Source of the DNA: CBFFRJ01 sp963530515
GTDB taxonomy: Bacteria; Pseudomonadota; Gammaproteobacteria; Enterobacterales; Enterobacteriaceae
DNA: 64,000 bases
Assembly (NCBI GenBank): GCA_963530515.1
Contig: CAUSEC010000008.1
Span: forward strand, 85,820 to 149,819
Direction of reading: 5' to 3'
Positions 35,058 through 42,541 of this stretch are shown here, piece by piece (position 1 is the first letter of the stretch; the number at the start of each line of letters is the position of its first letter). The notes under the pieces are model-generated. The model was not told the DNA's origin. It worked only from the letters and a program-made list of their open reading frames with translations, and ran no database searches. Made by a program: the position numbers and the translations under genes.

Positions 35058-35333
35058 CTATTCGATGCCCATCGCTTCGTAGAGGTGTTTCATCGCTTTC
35101 AGGCCCTGCTTACAGCTCGATTCCTGCTGTGCCACGGAGAAGCTTTCCATTTTCTTTTTGCTTTCTGCAAGTTGCGTATTCAGCATATCAATCTGATCCT
35201 TCGCTTCGTCATGTTTTGCAGCCTCAGTAATAAATGCTTCCACCATGGAGAAATACTGATTGCAGGTTTCCGTTTGCCCATAAGAAGAGCCGGAAACGCT
35301 CATGAGCAATGCCGACACCGCAAGCTTTTTCAT
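35058..35333 (-). CDS. Small secreted protein, function unknown
   Basis: A 91-residue product from ATG 35333 (AGGGA eight bases before). A signal peptide MKKLAVSALLMSVSGSSYG leads to a helical mature part of about 72 residues with two Cys (ETCNQYF, SSCKQG), probably disulfide-linked, and a lysine-rich coil (QLAESKKKMESF). It resembles short periplasmic hypothetical proteins; I do not recognise a family. It converges with iap (gap of 43 bases), and a shared AAAAAGGGAGC...GCTCCCTTTTT hairpin lies between them at about 35031-35055. Confidence 0.75.
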   Translation of the reverse strand: MKKLAVSALLMSVSGSSYGQTETCNQYFSMVEAFITEAAKHDEAKDQIDMLNTQLAESKKKMESFSVAQQESSCKQGLKAMKHLYEAMGIE

Positions 35334-35443
35334 CGTCATATCCCTGATTAAATGTTGAATATAAAGCCATCCAAATGGCGCGGGTACGATAGCAAAACCA
35401 GCAGAGGGGAAGATGTCCGAAACCGGACGGATGAAGGCAGGAA

Positions 35444-35533
35444 GGGGATATCCCCGTGGGAACGGGGAACACCCGGACATCCCGCTGGACGATAAGGCCC
35501 TGCGCGGTTTATCCCCGCTGGCGCGGGGAACAC
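35444..35533 (-). CRISPR. Residual type I-E CRISPR: two repeats and one 32-bp spacer
   Basis: 35505-35533 is an exact copy (as complement) of the E. coli type I-E 29-bp repeat, with the stem CCCCGC/GCGGGG. 35444-35472 is a degenerate copy (22 of 29 identical). The unit is exactly 61 bp, leaving a 32-bp spacer at 35473-35504. Degeneration is on the iap side, the leader-distal end expected for CRISPR1. No cas gene is present between iap and cysH. Confidence 0.9.
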
Positions 35534-35547
35534 GCCCGGTGCATTTA

Positions 35548-35847
35548 CTATAAATGCAGCGCTATACGCTTACCATCAGGCAGAGTGACATCTAGCGACA
35601 GCTCTCCGCCCAGGGCACTAACGTAGCGTTTCAGCGTCGAAAGTTTCGGATCATTTTCCACTTTCTCCATTTTCACGACGGAAGGCTGGCTGACACCCAG
35701 CGCGGCGGCTAACTGTGTCTGTGAGATGGCCAACTCTTCACGCAGCTTCGCCAGGGTAATTTCCTGGCGAATTTCTGCGGTACGCTCCTGAATACGAGCG
35801 CGGCTTTCTGGTGAACGTTTAGCCATCATTTCTTTAAGCGTCGCCAT
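35548..35847 (-). CDS. HigA-like XRE antitoxin
   Basis: A 99-residue XRE-family protein. An HTH (LAISQTQLAAALGVSQPSVVKMEK, about residues 39-62) is followed by STLKRYVSALGGELSLDV, typical of antitoxins paired with RelE/HigB toxins. It overlaps the toxin gene by 14 bases, toxin first, which is the HigBA order. It should neutralise the toxin and bind the operator repeats upstream. Confidence 0.88.
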   Translation of the reverse strand: MATLKEMMAKRSPESRARIQERTAEIRQEITLAKLREELAISQTQLAAALGVSQPSVVKMEKVENDPKLSTLKRYVSALGGELSLDVTLPDGKRIALHL

Positions 35848-36208
35848 CTTTTACCTCCGGTGCTTTCAGATGTGCTTCAAATTCAGCGTCTGCAATTTGG
35901 ATCATGCGTCTATAGAACAATTTCTCATCTTCACCTTTCTTATCCCCCGCACAAAGCACTATGGCTTTACGTTCGGGATCGAAGGCAAATAAAGTTCGGA
36001 AGGGGTGTCCTACAACCTGTACGCGCAACTCTTTCATATTCTTGTATTTAGACGCCTTAATCTGATCTACCTGCGGGCGTCCTAAGGTAGGACCATCCTC
36101 TTCCAGGATGCCTAAGTGGGCTAAAATTTCTTCTTGTACCTCATCGGCCTGTTCTTCAAACCAGTCATCAAACAGCTTCCGTGTTACGATTTCCCATGCC
36201 AATACCAC
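35834..36208 (-). CDS. RelE/HigB-family toxin
   Basis: A 124-residue member of the RelE/ParE superfamily, HigB-like/Gp49-type. Conserved features: LFDDWFEEQ, GILEEDGPTLGRPQVDQIKASKYKNMKELRV, PFRTLFAFDPERKAIVLCAGDKKG. This is a presumptive ribosome-dependent mRNA interferase. Start GTG 36208 is only three bases from GGAG; TTG at 36202 (giving MAWEIV) is better spaced and may be the real start. The operon lies between CRISPR repeats. Confidence 0.88.
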   Translation of the reverse strand: MVLAWEIVTRKLFDDWFEEQADEVQEEILAHLGILEEDGPTLGRPQVDQIKASKYKNMKELRVQVVGHPFRTLFAFDPERKAIVLCAGDKKGEDEKLFYRRMIQIADAEFEAHLKAPEVKDGDA

Positions 36209-36215
36209 AATCTCC

Positions 36216-36258
36216 TATAACCTGCAGGCTATAACCACACTATAGCCTACAGGTTATA
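36216..36258. promoter_or_regulatory. Paired inverted operator of the toxin-antitoxin operon
   Basis: TATAACCTGCAGGCTATA (36216-36233) and TATAGCCTACAGGTTATA (36241-36258) are inverted copies differing at one position (17 of 18), separated by seven bases. They lie eight bases upstream of the toxin start and probably overlap its promoter, the usual place for antitoxin autoregulation. Confidence 0.8.
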
Positions 36259-36290
36259 ATTGCAATATGGTTTTTAGCAAATGTTTCCCT

Positions 36291-36432
36291 CTATTTTTGC
36301 AGCGGTGGGGGCGGTAACTCACGGCCCGGGCAGTACAATGCGCCATCAATAACGATAAATCCTTTGTCTATCCATTGCGTAATCTGCTGATGCTGTACAC
36401 AGGTAGCGCGGGCGGTTTTGCGCGTTTGAGAT
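36291..36432 (-). pseudogene. Tail of a possible small helix-turn-helix regulator, 5' end replaced by a CRISPR repeat
   Basis: An open frame ends at 36291 and reads QQITQWIDKGFIVIDGALYC, then PGRELPPPP. The QWIDKG-IVIDGALY pattern resembles the C-terminal half of Cro/YdaS-like phage regulators. Reading back, the frame runs into the CRISPR repeat at 36433 without a start codon or ribosome-binding site. I call it a fragment; the homology is weak. Confidence 0.3.
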
Positions 36433-36461
36433 CGGTTTATCCCCGCTCGCGCGGGGAACAC
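36433..36461 (-). CRISPR. Solitary type I-E CRISPR repeat (leader-side)
   Basis: The 29 bases equal the complete repeat at 35505-35533 except one change (CTGGCG to CTCGCG) in the stem. It has the same orientation and lies 900 bp away on the other side of the toxin-antitoxin operon. Confidence 0.9.
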
Positions 36462-36600
36462 TCTAATCATAACCTACTGAATTATATTAAAAATAACCAC
36501 ACCCCGAATTCTACCCACTTTTCCCGGTTTTTTAAGAGCGCTAATTCATTGATTTTACTGACGATGAAATAATGCGCACCGGGCAATATCACATTTCACC
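36462..36600 (-). promoter_or_regulatory. AT-rich possible CRISPR leader remnant; no gene
   Basis: After the solitary repeat the sequence turns AT-rich with no open frame. In E. coli the CRISPR1 leader is on this side, next to cas2, with cysH beyond. The stretch has the right place for a leader remnant, but I cannot confirm leader motifs. Confidence 0.35.
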
Positions 36601-36625
36601 ATCACGACCGCCCCGGCTTTACATA

Positions 36626-36652
36626 TAAAAACGCCCGGTCGTTAGCCGGGCG
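36626..36652 (-). terminator. cysJIH terminator
   Basis: On the minus strand CGCCCGG and CCGGGCG (36646-36652 and 36632-36638, complements) enclose a seven-base loop and are followed by TTTTTA. Confidence 0.88.
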
Positions 36653-36682
36653 CTCATAGATTTCACACTAACTACACAACAA

Positions 36683-37417
36683 TTAGCCTTCGTGCAGGCC
36701 ACACTCGCGTTTGAGTCCGAAGAAGCGGGTGTCTTCTTCCGCCATGCCGGGTTCCCACTTGCGGGTGGTATGGGTGTCGCCGACGGAGAGATAGCCTTCG
36801 TCCCACAGTGGATGGTATTTGAGGCCGTGTTTTTGCAGGTACTGATAAACAGTGCGGTTGTCCCAGTCGATGATCGGCAGCACCTTAAAGACGCCACGCT
36901 GAAGATCCAGCACCGGCAGATTTGAACGACTTTCGGACTGCTCGCGGCGCAGGCCCGCAAACCAGGTTTGCGCCCCAAGCTCTTTCAGCGCACGGTTCAT
37001 CGGCTCGACTTTATTGATATCGTTGTACTTCTCAATGCCTTCAACGCCCTGCTCCCACAGCTTGCCATAACGCGCTTCCTGCCAGGCAGGGCTTTGCGGC
37101 GCGCGATAGATTTGCAGGTTCAGCTTGAGCTTGTCCGTCAGCTCATCAATAAACTGGTAGGTTTCCGGAAACAGGTAGCCCGTGTCCGTCAGGATAATCG
37201 GAATATCCGGGCGAATCTGGTTCACCAGATGGAGACTCACCGCCGCCTGAATACCGAAACTTGAAGACAGAACATATTCGCCCGGCAAATTTTCCAGCGC
37301 CCAGGCCACACGCTCTTCCGCTGTTTGTGCTTCCAGTTGCGCATTGGTGTCTGCCAGCGCGAGCGTGCGTTCGTCTTTCGACAGCGCGTTCAGGGCAGAG
37401 AGATCGAGTACGGACAT
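36683..37417 (-). CDS. cysH: CysH, PAPS reductase
   Basis: 244 residues. It reduces PAPS to sulfite with thioredoxin. PP-loop-like SSSFGIQAAVSLH, TDTGYLFPETY, and the C-terminal KRECGLHEG with the catalytic Cys. It is separated from cysI by a REP pair. Confidence 0.97.
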   Translation of the reverse strand: MSVLDLSALNALSKDERTLALADTNAQLEAQTAEERVAWALENLPGEYVLSSSFGIQAAVSLHLVNQIRPDIPIILTDTGYLFPETYQFIDELTDKLKLNLQIYRAPQSPAWQEARYGKLWEQGVEGIEKYNDINKVEPMNRALKELGAQTWFAGLRREQSESRSNLPVLDLQRGVFKVLPIIDWDNRTVYQYLQKHGLKYHPLWDEGYLSVGDTHTTRKWEPGMAEEDTRFFGLKRECGLHEG

Positions 37418-37439
37418 AAGTTCCTCACTTTTTTGCCGT

Positions 37440-37513
37440 GCCGGATGGCGCTTCGCTTATCAGGCCTACAGGATTTCGTAAGCCGGATAAGGTGTTTACA
37501 CCGTCATCCGGCA
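37440..37513. repeat. REP pair (BIME) between cysI and cysH
   Basis: GCCGGATGGCGCTTCGCTTA (37440-37459, continuing to CAGGCCTACA) and an inverted partner ending CACCGTCATCCGGC (to 37512) match the REP consensus. Such elements stabilise upstream mRNA, here cysJI. Confidence 0.88.
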
Positions 37514-37521
37514 ACTTAACA

Positions 37522-39234
37522 TTAATCCCAGAGATCGCGTGCCGGGTCGAGCACCGGACGGATAATACCCGTACGGATGGTGAAGTCGCCGAAGCCTTCG
37601 CCTGATTCACGCTCTTTTGCCCAGCGCCCCACCAGCTCATCCAGCGAAGAGATGATTTCCGGCTCGGTGATGTTCTCTTTGAACATGCGCGGAATGCGCG
37701 TCCCCATACGGTTACCGCCGAGATGCAGGTTGTAGCGACCCGGCGCTTTACCCACCAGGCCGACTTCCGCCAGCATGGCGCGTCCACAACCGTTCGGGCA
37801 GCCCGTGACGCGGGTGACGATATGCTCATCCGCCACGCCATGTTTCGCCAGCACCGCTTCCACTTTGTCGGTGAAGGTCGGCAGGAAGCGCTCGGCTTCC
37901 GCCATCGCCAGCGGGCAGGTCGGGAAGGAGACACAGGCCATCGAGTTTTCACGCTGCGGCGTCACGGCATTCATCAGGCCGCTCTGGCGGGCGATCTTCT
38001 CGATTTTCGCTTTCTGGCTGTCCGGCACACCGGCGATGATCAGGTTCTGGTTGGCGGTAATGCGAAACTCGCCTTTGTGGATCTTCGCGATTTCCAGCAA
38101 ACCGGTTTTCAGCGGACGGCCCGGGTAATCCAGAATACGGCCGTTCTCAATAAACAGCGTCAGGTGCCATTTATTGTCGATCCCTTTGACCCAGCCGATG
38201 CGATCGCCGCGACCGGTAAATTCGTAGGCGCGGATCGGCTCAAACTTGATACCTGCGCGACGCTCCACTTCCGCTTTGAACGTCTCAACGCCCACGCGCT
38301 CCAGCGTATATTTGGTCTTCGCATTTTTACGATCGGTACGGTTACCCCAGTCGCGCTGGGTGGTGACCACCGCTTCAGCCACGGCCAGCGTGTGCTCAAC
38401 CGGGATATAACCAAACTCGCTCGCGGTACGGGCGTAGGTTTTCTTGTTACCGTGCTCGATAGACAGGCCACCGCCCACCAGCAGGTTGAAGCCGACCAGC
38501 TTGCCATTTTCGGCAATCGCAACAAAGTTCATGTCGTTCGCGTGCAGATCGATGTCGTTCTGCGGCGGGATCACCACGGTCGTTTTGAACTTACGCGGCA
38601 GATAGGTCTGGCCGAGGATCGGTTCTTCGTCGGTGGTGGCCACTTTTTCCTGATCGAGCCAGATCTCAGCATAGGCGCGGGTACGCGGCAGCAGATGCTC
38701 GGAGATCTTCTTCGCCCACTCGTAGGCTTCTGCGTGCAGTTCGGACTCAAACGGGTTGGACGTACACAACACGTTACGGTTCATGTCGTTGGCGGTCGCC
38801 AGCGCATCCAGCCCGACCGAGTGCAGCATCTGGTGCACCGGCTTGACGTTCTTCTTCAGAATACCGTGGAACTGGAAGGTCTGACGGTTGGTCAGACGGA
38901 TGCTGCCGTAAATGGTGTTATCTTCTGCAAACTTATCAATCGCCTGCCACTGTTTGGTGGTGATGACCCCACCCGGCAGGCGGCAACGCAGCAGCATCGC
39001 GTGACGCGGCTCCAGCTTCTGAGCCGCACGCTCGGCGCGAATATCGCGGTCATCCTGCTGGTACATGCCGTGGAAGCGGATCAGCAGGAAGTTGTCGCCT
39101 TTAAAGCCGCCGGTCAGCTCGTCATTCAAATCTTCGGCAATGGTGCCGCGCAGATAGTTGCTCGCTACCTTCATGCGCTCGGCATCGGTCAGCTTGCCTT
39201 CGACCACTAAAGGCCCAGGGTGTTTTTCGCTCAT
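37522..39234 (-). CDS. cysI: CysI, sulfite reductase hemoprotein
   Basis: 570 residues. It reduces sulfite to sulfide with six electrons on a siroheme-[4Fe-4S] centre. The four cluster cysteines are in ACVSFPTCPLAMAEAE and TGCPNGCGRA. It overlaps the cysJ stop by one base (TAATG). Confidence 0.97.
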   Translation of the reverse strand: MSEKHPGPLVVEGKLTDAERMKVASNYLRGTIAEDLNDELTGGFKGDNFLLIRFHGMYQQDDRDIRAERAAQKLEPRHAMLLRCRLPGGVITTKQWQAIDKFAEDNTIYGSIRLTNRQTFQFHGILKKNVKPVHQMLHSVGLDALATANDMNRNVLCTSNPFESELHAEAYEWAKKISEHLLPRTRAYAEIWLDQEKVATTDEEPILGQTYLPRKFKTTVVIPPQNDIDLHANDMNFVAIAENGKLVGFNLLVGGGLSIEHGNKKTYARTASEFGYIPVEHTLAVAEAVVTTQRDWGNRTDRKNAKTKYTLERVGVETFKAEVERRAGIKFEPIRAYEFTGRGDRIGWVKGIDNKWHLTLFIENGRILDYPGRPLKTGLLEIAKIHKGEFRITANQNLIIAGVPDSQKAKIEKIARQSGLMNAVTPQRENSMACVSFPTCPLAMAEAERFLPTFTDKVEAVLAKHGVADEHIVTRVTGCPNGCGRAMLAEVGLVGKAPGRYNLHLGGNRMGTRIPRMFKENITEPEIISSLDELVGRWAKERESGEGFGDFTIRTGIIRPVLDPARDLWD

Positions 39235-41045
39235 TAGTAGACATCTCGCTGATAACGGCGCTCAACGCGCAGCTCACTTAAAAATTCATCCGCCGTTTCG
39301 GCATCCATACCGCCGAATTCGGCAATCACTTCCAGCAGTGCCTGCTCAACGTCTTTCGCCATGCGATTGGCGTCGCCGCAGACATAAATGTGGGCACCGT
39401 CATTGATCCAGCGCCACAGTTCCGCGCCTTGCTGGCGCAGTTTGTCTTGTACGTATATTTTTTCTTTTTGGTCACGGGACCAGGCCAGATCGATGCGTGA
39501 GAGTACGCCCTCTTTGACGTAGCTCTGCCACTCAACCTGGTAGAGGAAATCTTCGGTGAAGTGCGGGTTGCCGAAGAACAACCAGTTCTTGCCTTCCGCG
39601 CCATCGGCCGCGCGCTGCTGCATAAAGGAACGGAACGGCGCAATGCCGGTGCCCGGCCCAATCATAATCACCGGTGTTTCCGGGTTCGCTGGCAGGCGGA
39701 AGTTGTCGTTATGCTCGATAAAGACACGGACTTCCCCGTCTTCTTCTACACGATCGGCGAGGAAGCTGGAGGCTCCGCCCGCACGGGCACGCCCTTCAAT
39801 GTCGTAACGCACCACACCCAGCGTCACATGCACTTCAGTCTCCACTTCCGCCTGAGAAGAGGCGATGGAGTACAGGCGTGGCGTCAGCGGACGCAGCAGG
39901 CCCGTCAGCGCGTCAGCATCAAGCTGCGCCGGGGAGAAGCGCACCATGTCGACCAGCGGCGTGGTGGCTGCATAATGTTGTAACTGCGCTTTGTCACCCA
40001 CCAGCGGCAGCAATGATTCGCTACGGGTCAGGGTTGCGTAGTTTTCAACGATATTGGCGGTGTTGACCGTCAGCTCAAAATGCCATTGCAATGCCTCGGC
40101 CAACGGCAGCGTTTTACCGTTTACCGTGACCGGCTCGTCGCCTTTCAGCCACAACAGCTCCACCAGTTCTTTGACCAGCGCCGGATCGTTCTGATACCAC
40201 ACGCCCAGTGCGTCGCCTGGCTGATAGCGCAGGCCGGAATCACCCAGATCGATTTCGATATGGCGAACATCTTTTTGTGAATCGCGACCGGTAATTTTTT
40301 GATTAACGGAGAGGGTTGCGGTCAGCGGTTCTTCTTTAGTATAGGGGCTGGTGAACACCTCGTTTACCGCACCGGTTGCCGTTACGGCAGCCTGCGCAGA
40401 GGATTCTTTTGGCACACGCGCTTTCAGCACCTCAACAATGCGGGCACGCCATTCAGCGGCAGCGGTCTGATATTCAACATCCGCATCAACGCGATCGAGC
40501 AGGCGTTCGGCACCCAGCTCTGCCAGCTTGCTGTCGAAATCTTTGCCTGCCTGGCAGAAGAATTCGTAGGAGGTGTCACCCAGGCCGAAAACAGCAAAGG
40601 CCGCGCCATCGAGTTTCGGGGCTTTTTTCGAGAACAGGAACTTGTGCAAGGCGACCGCTTCTTCCGGTGCTTCACCCTCACCCTGCGTGGACGCGACAAC
40701 AACCAGTAATTTTTCGTTGGCGATTTGTTTGAATTTATAGTCGCCCGCGCTCACCAGTTTTACGTTGAGTTTTGCAGTCAGCAAGTCATCCCGCAGCGCT
40801 TCGGCCACGCGGCGAGCGTTGCCCGTCTGGGAAGCCGAAATCAGCGTGATGGTTGGAATCTCAACGGCCGTCGCAGGTGCAGCAGCAACCGCATTTGCGC
40901 CAGGCTGCTGATTCAGCACACCCCAGAAATAGCCAGATACCCAGGCAAGCTGGGTCGGAGTGAGGTCGTTTGTGGCCGCCGTCAGGCGTGCCAGTTGCTC
41001 CGGGTTCAGCGGAAGCAAAGCGGAAGGTGGGACCTGAGTCGTCAT
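39234..41045 (-). CDS. cysJ: CysJ, sulfite reductase flavoprotein
   Basis: 603 residues, slightly longer than E. coli (599). N-terminal flavodoxin domain (SASQTGNARRVAEAL, FMN), FAD domain (PRLYSIASSQ) and NADPH domain (GPGTGIAPFRSFMQQ), ending in the family's ERRYQRDVY. Electrons flow NADPH-FAD-FMN to CysI. First gene of cysJIH, divergent from queD. Confidence 0.97.
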   Translation of the reverse strand: MTTQVPPSALLPLNPEQLARLTAATNDLTPTQLAWVSGYFWGVLNQQPGANAVAAAPATAVEIPTITLISASQTGNARRVAEALRDDLLTAKLNVKLVSAGDYKFKQIANEKLLVVVASTQGEGEAPEEAVALHKFLFSKKAPKLDGAAFAVFGLGDTSYEFFCQAGKDFDSKLAELGAERLLDRVDADVEYQTAAAEWRARIVEVLKARVPKESSAQAAVTATGAVNEVFTSPYTKEEPLTATLSVNQKITGRDSQKDVRHIEIDLGDSGLRYQPGDALGVWYQNDPALVKELVELLWLKGDEPVTVNGKTLPLAEALQWHFELTVNTANIVENYATLTRSESLLPLVGDKAQLQHYAATTPLVDMVRFSPAQLDADALTGLLRPLTPRLYSIASSQAEVETEVHVTLGVVRYDIEGRARAGGASSFLADRVEEDGEVRVFIEHNDNFRLPANPETPVIMIGPGTGIAPFRSFMQQRAADGAEGKNWLFFGNPHFTEDFLYQVEWQSYVKEGVLSRIDLAWSRDQKEKIYVQDKLRQQGAELWRWINDGAHIYVCGDANRMAKDVEQALLEVIAEFGGMDAETADEFLSELRVERRYQRDVY

Positions 41046-41362
41046 GCGTCGTTATGTTCCAGTAAGCAAAGCTGTTTCTACGCCCTGTCAGCGCGCGAAA
41101 AACAGAAGAGAAAGTAAGGTTAACGGCGGGGATAATAACAATTAAAGAAAGGTTGGAAATAACAAATAACCAAAAGAACTAACCTCTTTTAGTTATAGTT
41201 TTTAACAGTAAAACTGGTTAACTAACACATTGATAATTATTAATAATTTAGCAGTTAACTGTAAAGGTGGGCAGTGTAATCACTTTTAGCGGTTTTAGTT
41301 AATGCTAAAAAAGGTCATCCAGGCTACCATGCGGCGGTTTTTTTTCAGCCAGAGAGTAAATT
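41046..41362. promoter_or_regulatory. cysJ-queD divergent regulatory region; no gene
   Basis: 317 bases, strongly AT-rich from about 41150 with several TTAACAG/TTAACT and TAATAATT elements. By position it must hold the CysB-activated cysJ promoter and the queD promoter. I see no open frame and could not assign individual sites securely. Confidence 0.5.
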
Positions 41363-41725
41363 ATGTCTACCACCTTGTTTAAAGATTTCATGTTCGAAGC
41401 CGCCCACCATTTGCCTCATGTTCCTGCCGGGCATAAGTGCGGTCGTCTTCATGGCCACTCCTTTATGGTGCGCCTGGAAATCACGGGCGAGGTAGACCCG
41501 CATACCGGTTGGATCATGGACTTTGCCGAACTGAAAGCGGCATTCAAGCCAACGTACGATCGTCTGGATCACTATTATCTGAATGACATCCCGGGTCTTG
41601 AGAACCCAACCAGCGAAGTGCTGGCGAAATGGATCTGGGATCAGGTGAAACCTGTTGTGCCACTGCTGAGCGCGGTGATGATTAAAGAAACGTGTACGGC
41701 AGGCTGCCTGTATCGCGGGGAGTAA
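41363..41725 (+). CDS. queD: QueD, 6-carboxy-5,6,7,8-tetrahydropterin synthase
   Basis: 120 residues of the PTPS fold, first committed step of queuosine precursor synthesis after GTP cyclohydrolase I. Zinc histidines in FEAAHHLP and GRLHGHSF, catalytic Cys in HKCGRLHG, and the late Glu in IKETCTAG. QueE, the next enzyme, is encoded 9 kb away. Confidence 0.97.
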   Translation: MSTTLFKDFMFEAAHHLPHVPAGHKCGRLHGHSFMVRLEITGEVDPHTGWIMDFAELKAAFKPTYDRLDHYYLNDIPGLENPTSEVLAKWIWDQVKPVVPLLSAVMIKETCTAGCLYRGE

Positions 41726-41805
41726 ATTCCGCTTCTGTGTCGTCAGTCAACGCCCCTTTTTCTGTTCTGTGTCAGGATGGCACACTACAGAAACAGGAGC
41801 GTTAA

Positions 41806-41949
41806 ATGACTGACGATCATGACATTGTGCACTACGACCTTCCCCTCATACTCCCCTTGCCCGACGCTTCTGCCGCAAACGTTTTAACAGCACAATTCCC
41901 CTGTTCAGCCACTTTCCGCATCCGGTTTTGCTGTCACTTACCGTTTTGA
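41806..41949 (+). CDS. Possible small protein of 47 residues between queD and ygcP
   Basis: An ATG with AGGAGC five bases upstream opens 47 codons and ends at TGA 41947-41949, six bases before the ygcP ribosome-binding site. The product starts acidic (MTDDHDIVHYDLP) and ends with cysteines and aromatics (RFCCHLPF). I know no family for it. The good ribosome-binding site and position in front of ygcP suggest either a small protein or a leader peptide coupled to ygcP. Confidence 0.35.
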   Translation: MTDDHDIVHYDLPLILPLPDASAANVLTAQFPCSATFRIRFCCHLPF

Positions 41950-41965
41950 TTAATGGAGAATTGTC

Positions 41966-42541
41966 GTGCCCTTACTTCACCTGCTCAGGCAAAACCCGGT
42001 CATCGCCGCCGTCAAAGATAATGTCAGCCTGCAACTGGCTATCGAGTCGGAGTGTCAGTTTATCTCTGTTTTATATGGCAATATTTGCACCATCAGCGGC
42101 ATCGTGCAGAAGATTAAAAAAGCAGGTAAATACGCATTTATTCATGTAGACCTGCTTGAAGGAACGTCGAATAAGGAAGTGGTGATTCAGTTTTTGCGCC
42201 TGGTCACCGAAGCCGACGGCATTATCAGCACCAAAGCGCCCATGCTGAAAGCCGCACGCGCCGAAGGATTCTTTTGCATCCATCGCCTCTTTATCGTGGA
42301 TTCCATTTCATTCCATAACATTGATAAACAGGTCGCACAGTCTAACCCGGACTGCATAGAGATCCTGCCGGGTTGTATGCCAAAAGTGCTCGGTTGGGTG
42401 ACGGAAAAAATCCGCCAGCCGCTCATCGCAGGCGGATTAGTGTGTGATGAAGAAGATGCCCGAAACGCGATTAACGCTGGAGTCGCCGCCCTTTCGACCA
42501 CCAATATTGATGTCTGGAAGCTGGCAAAAAAACTTACCTGA
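41966..42541 (+). CDS. ygcP: YgcP, GlpP-family antiterminator-like regulator
   Basis: 191 residues in the family of Bacillus GlpP, which binds glycerol-3-phosphate and an mRNA leader to prevent termination. The pattern of a degenerate TIM-barrel is visible: NPVIAAVKD, FISVLYGNICTI, FIHVDLLEG, ADGIISTKAPMLKAAR, CIEILPGCMPKV, and PLIAGGLVCDEEDARNAINAGVAALSTTN. Start GTG 41966 with GGAGAA six bases upstream. It converges on ygcQ with an 8-base overlap. Two terminator leaders with a common motif occur in front of ygcW and yqcE, suggesting its targets. E. coli YgcP is only annotated by homology. Confidence 0.88.
   Translation: MPLLHLLRQNPVIAAVKDNVSLQLAIESECQFISVLYGNICTISGIVQKIKKAGKYAFIHVDLLEGTSNKEVVIQFLRLVTEADGIISTKAPMLKAARAEGFFCIHRLFIVDSISFHNIDKQVAQSNPDCIEILPGCMPKVLGWVTEKIRQPLIAGGLVCDEEDARNAINAGVAALSTTNIDVWKLAKKLT

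Noticed and set aside
37723..39210. 495-codon plus-strand frame antisense to cysI
   Set aside because: Mirror frame of a high-GC conserved gene; no domain and no ribosome-binding site.
41281..41362. Possible preQ1 riboswitch upstream of queD
   Set aside because: A T-rich run follows a GC patch, but I could not find the compact pseudoknot elements or a conserved A-rich tail, and enterobacterial queD is not known to carry one.
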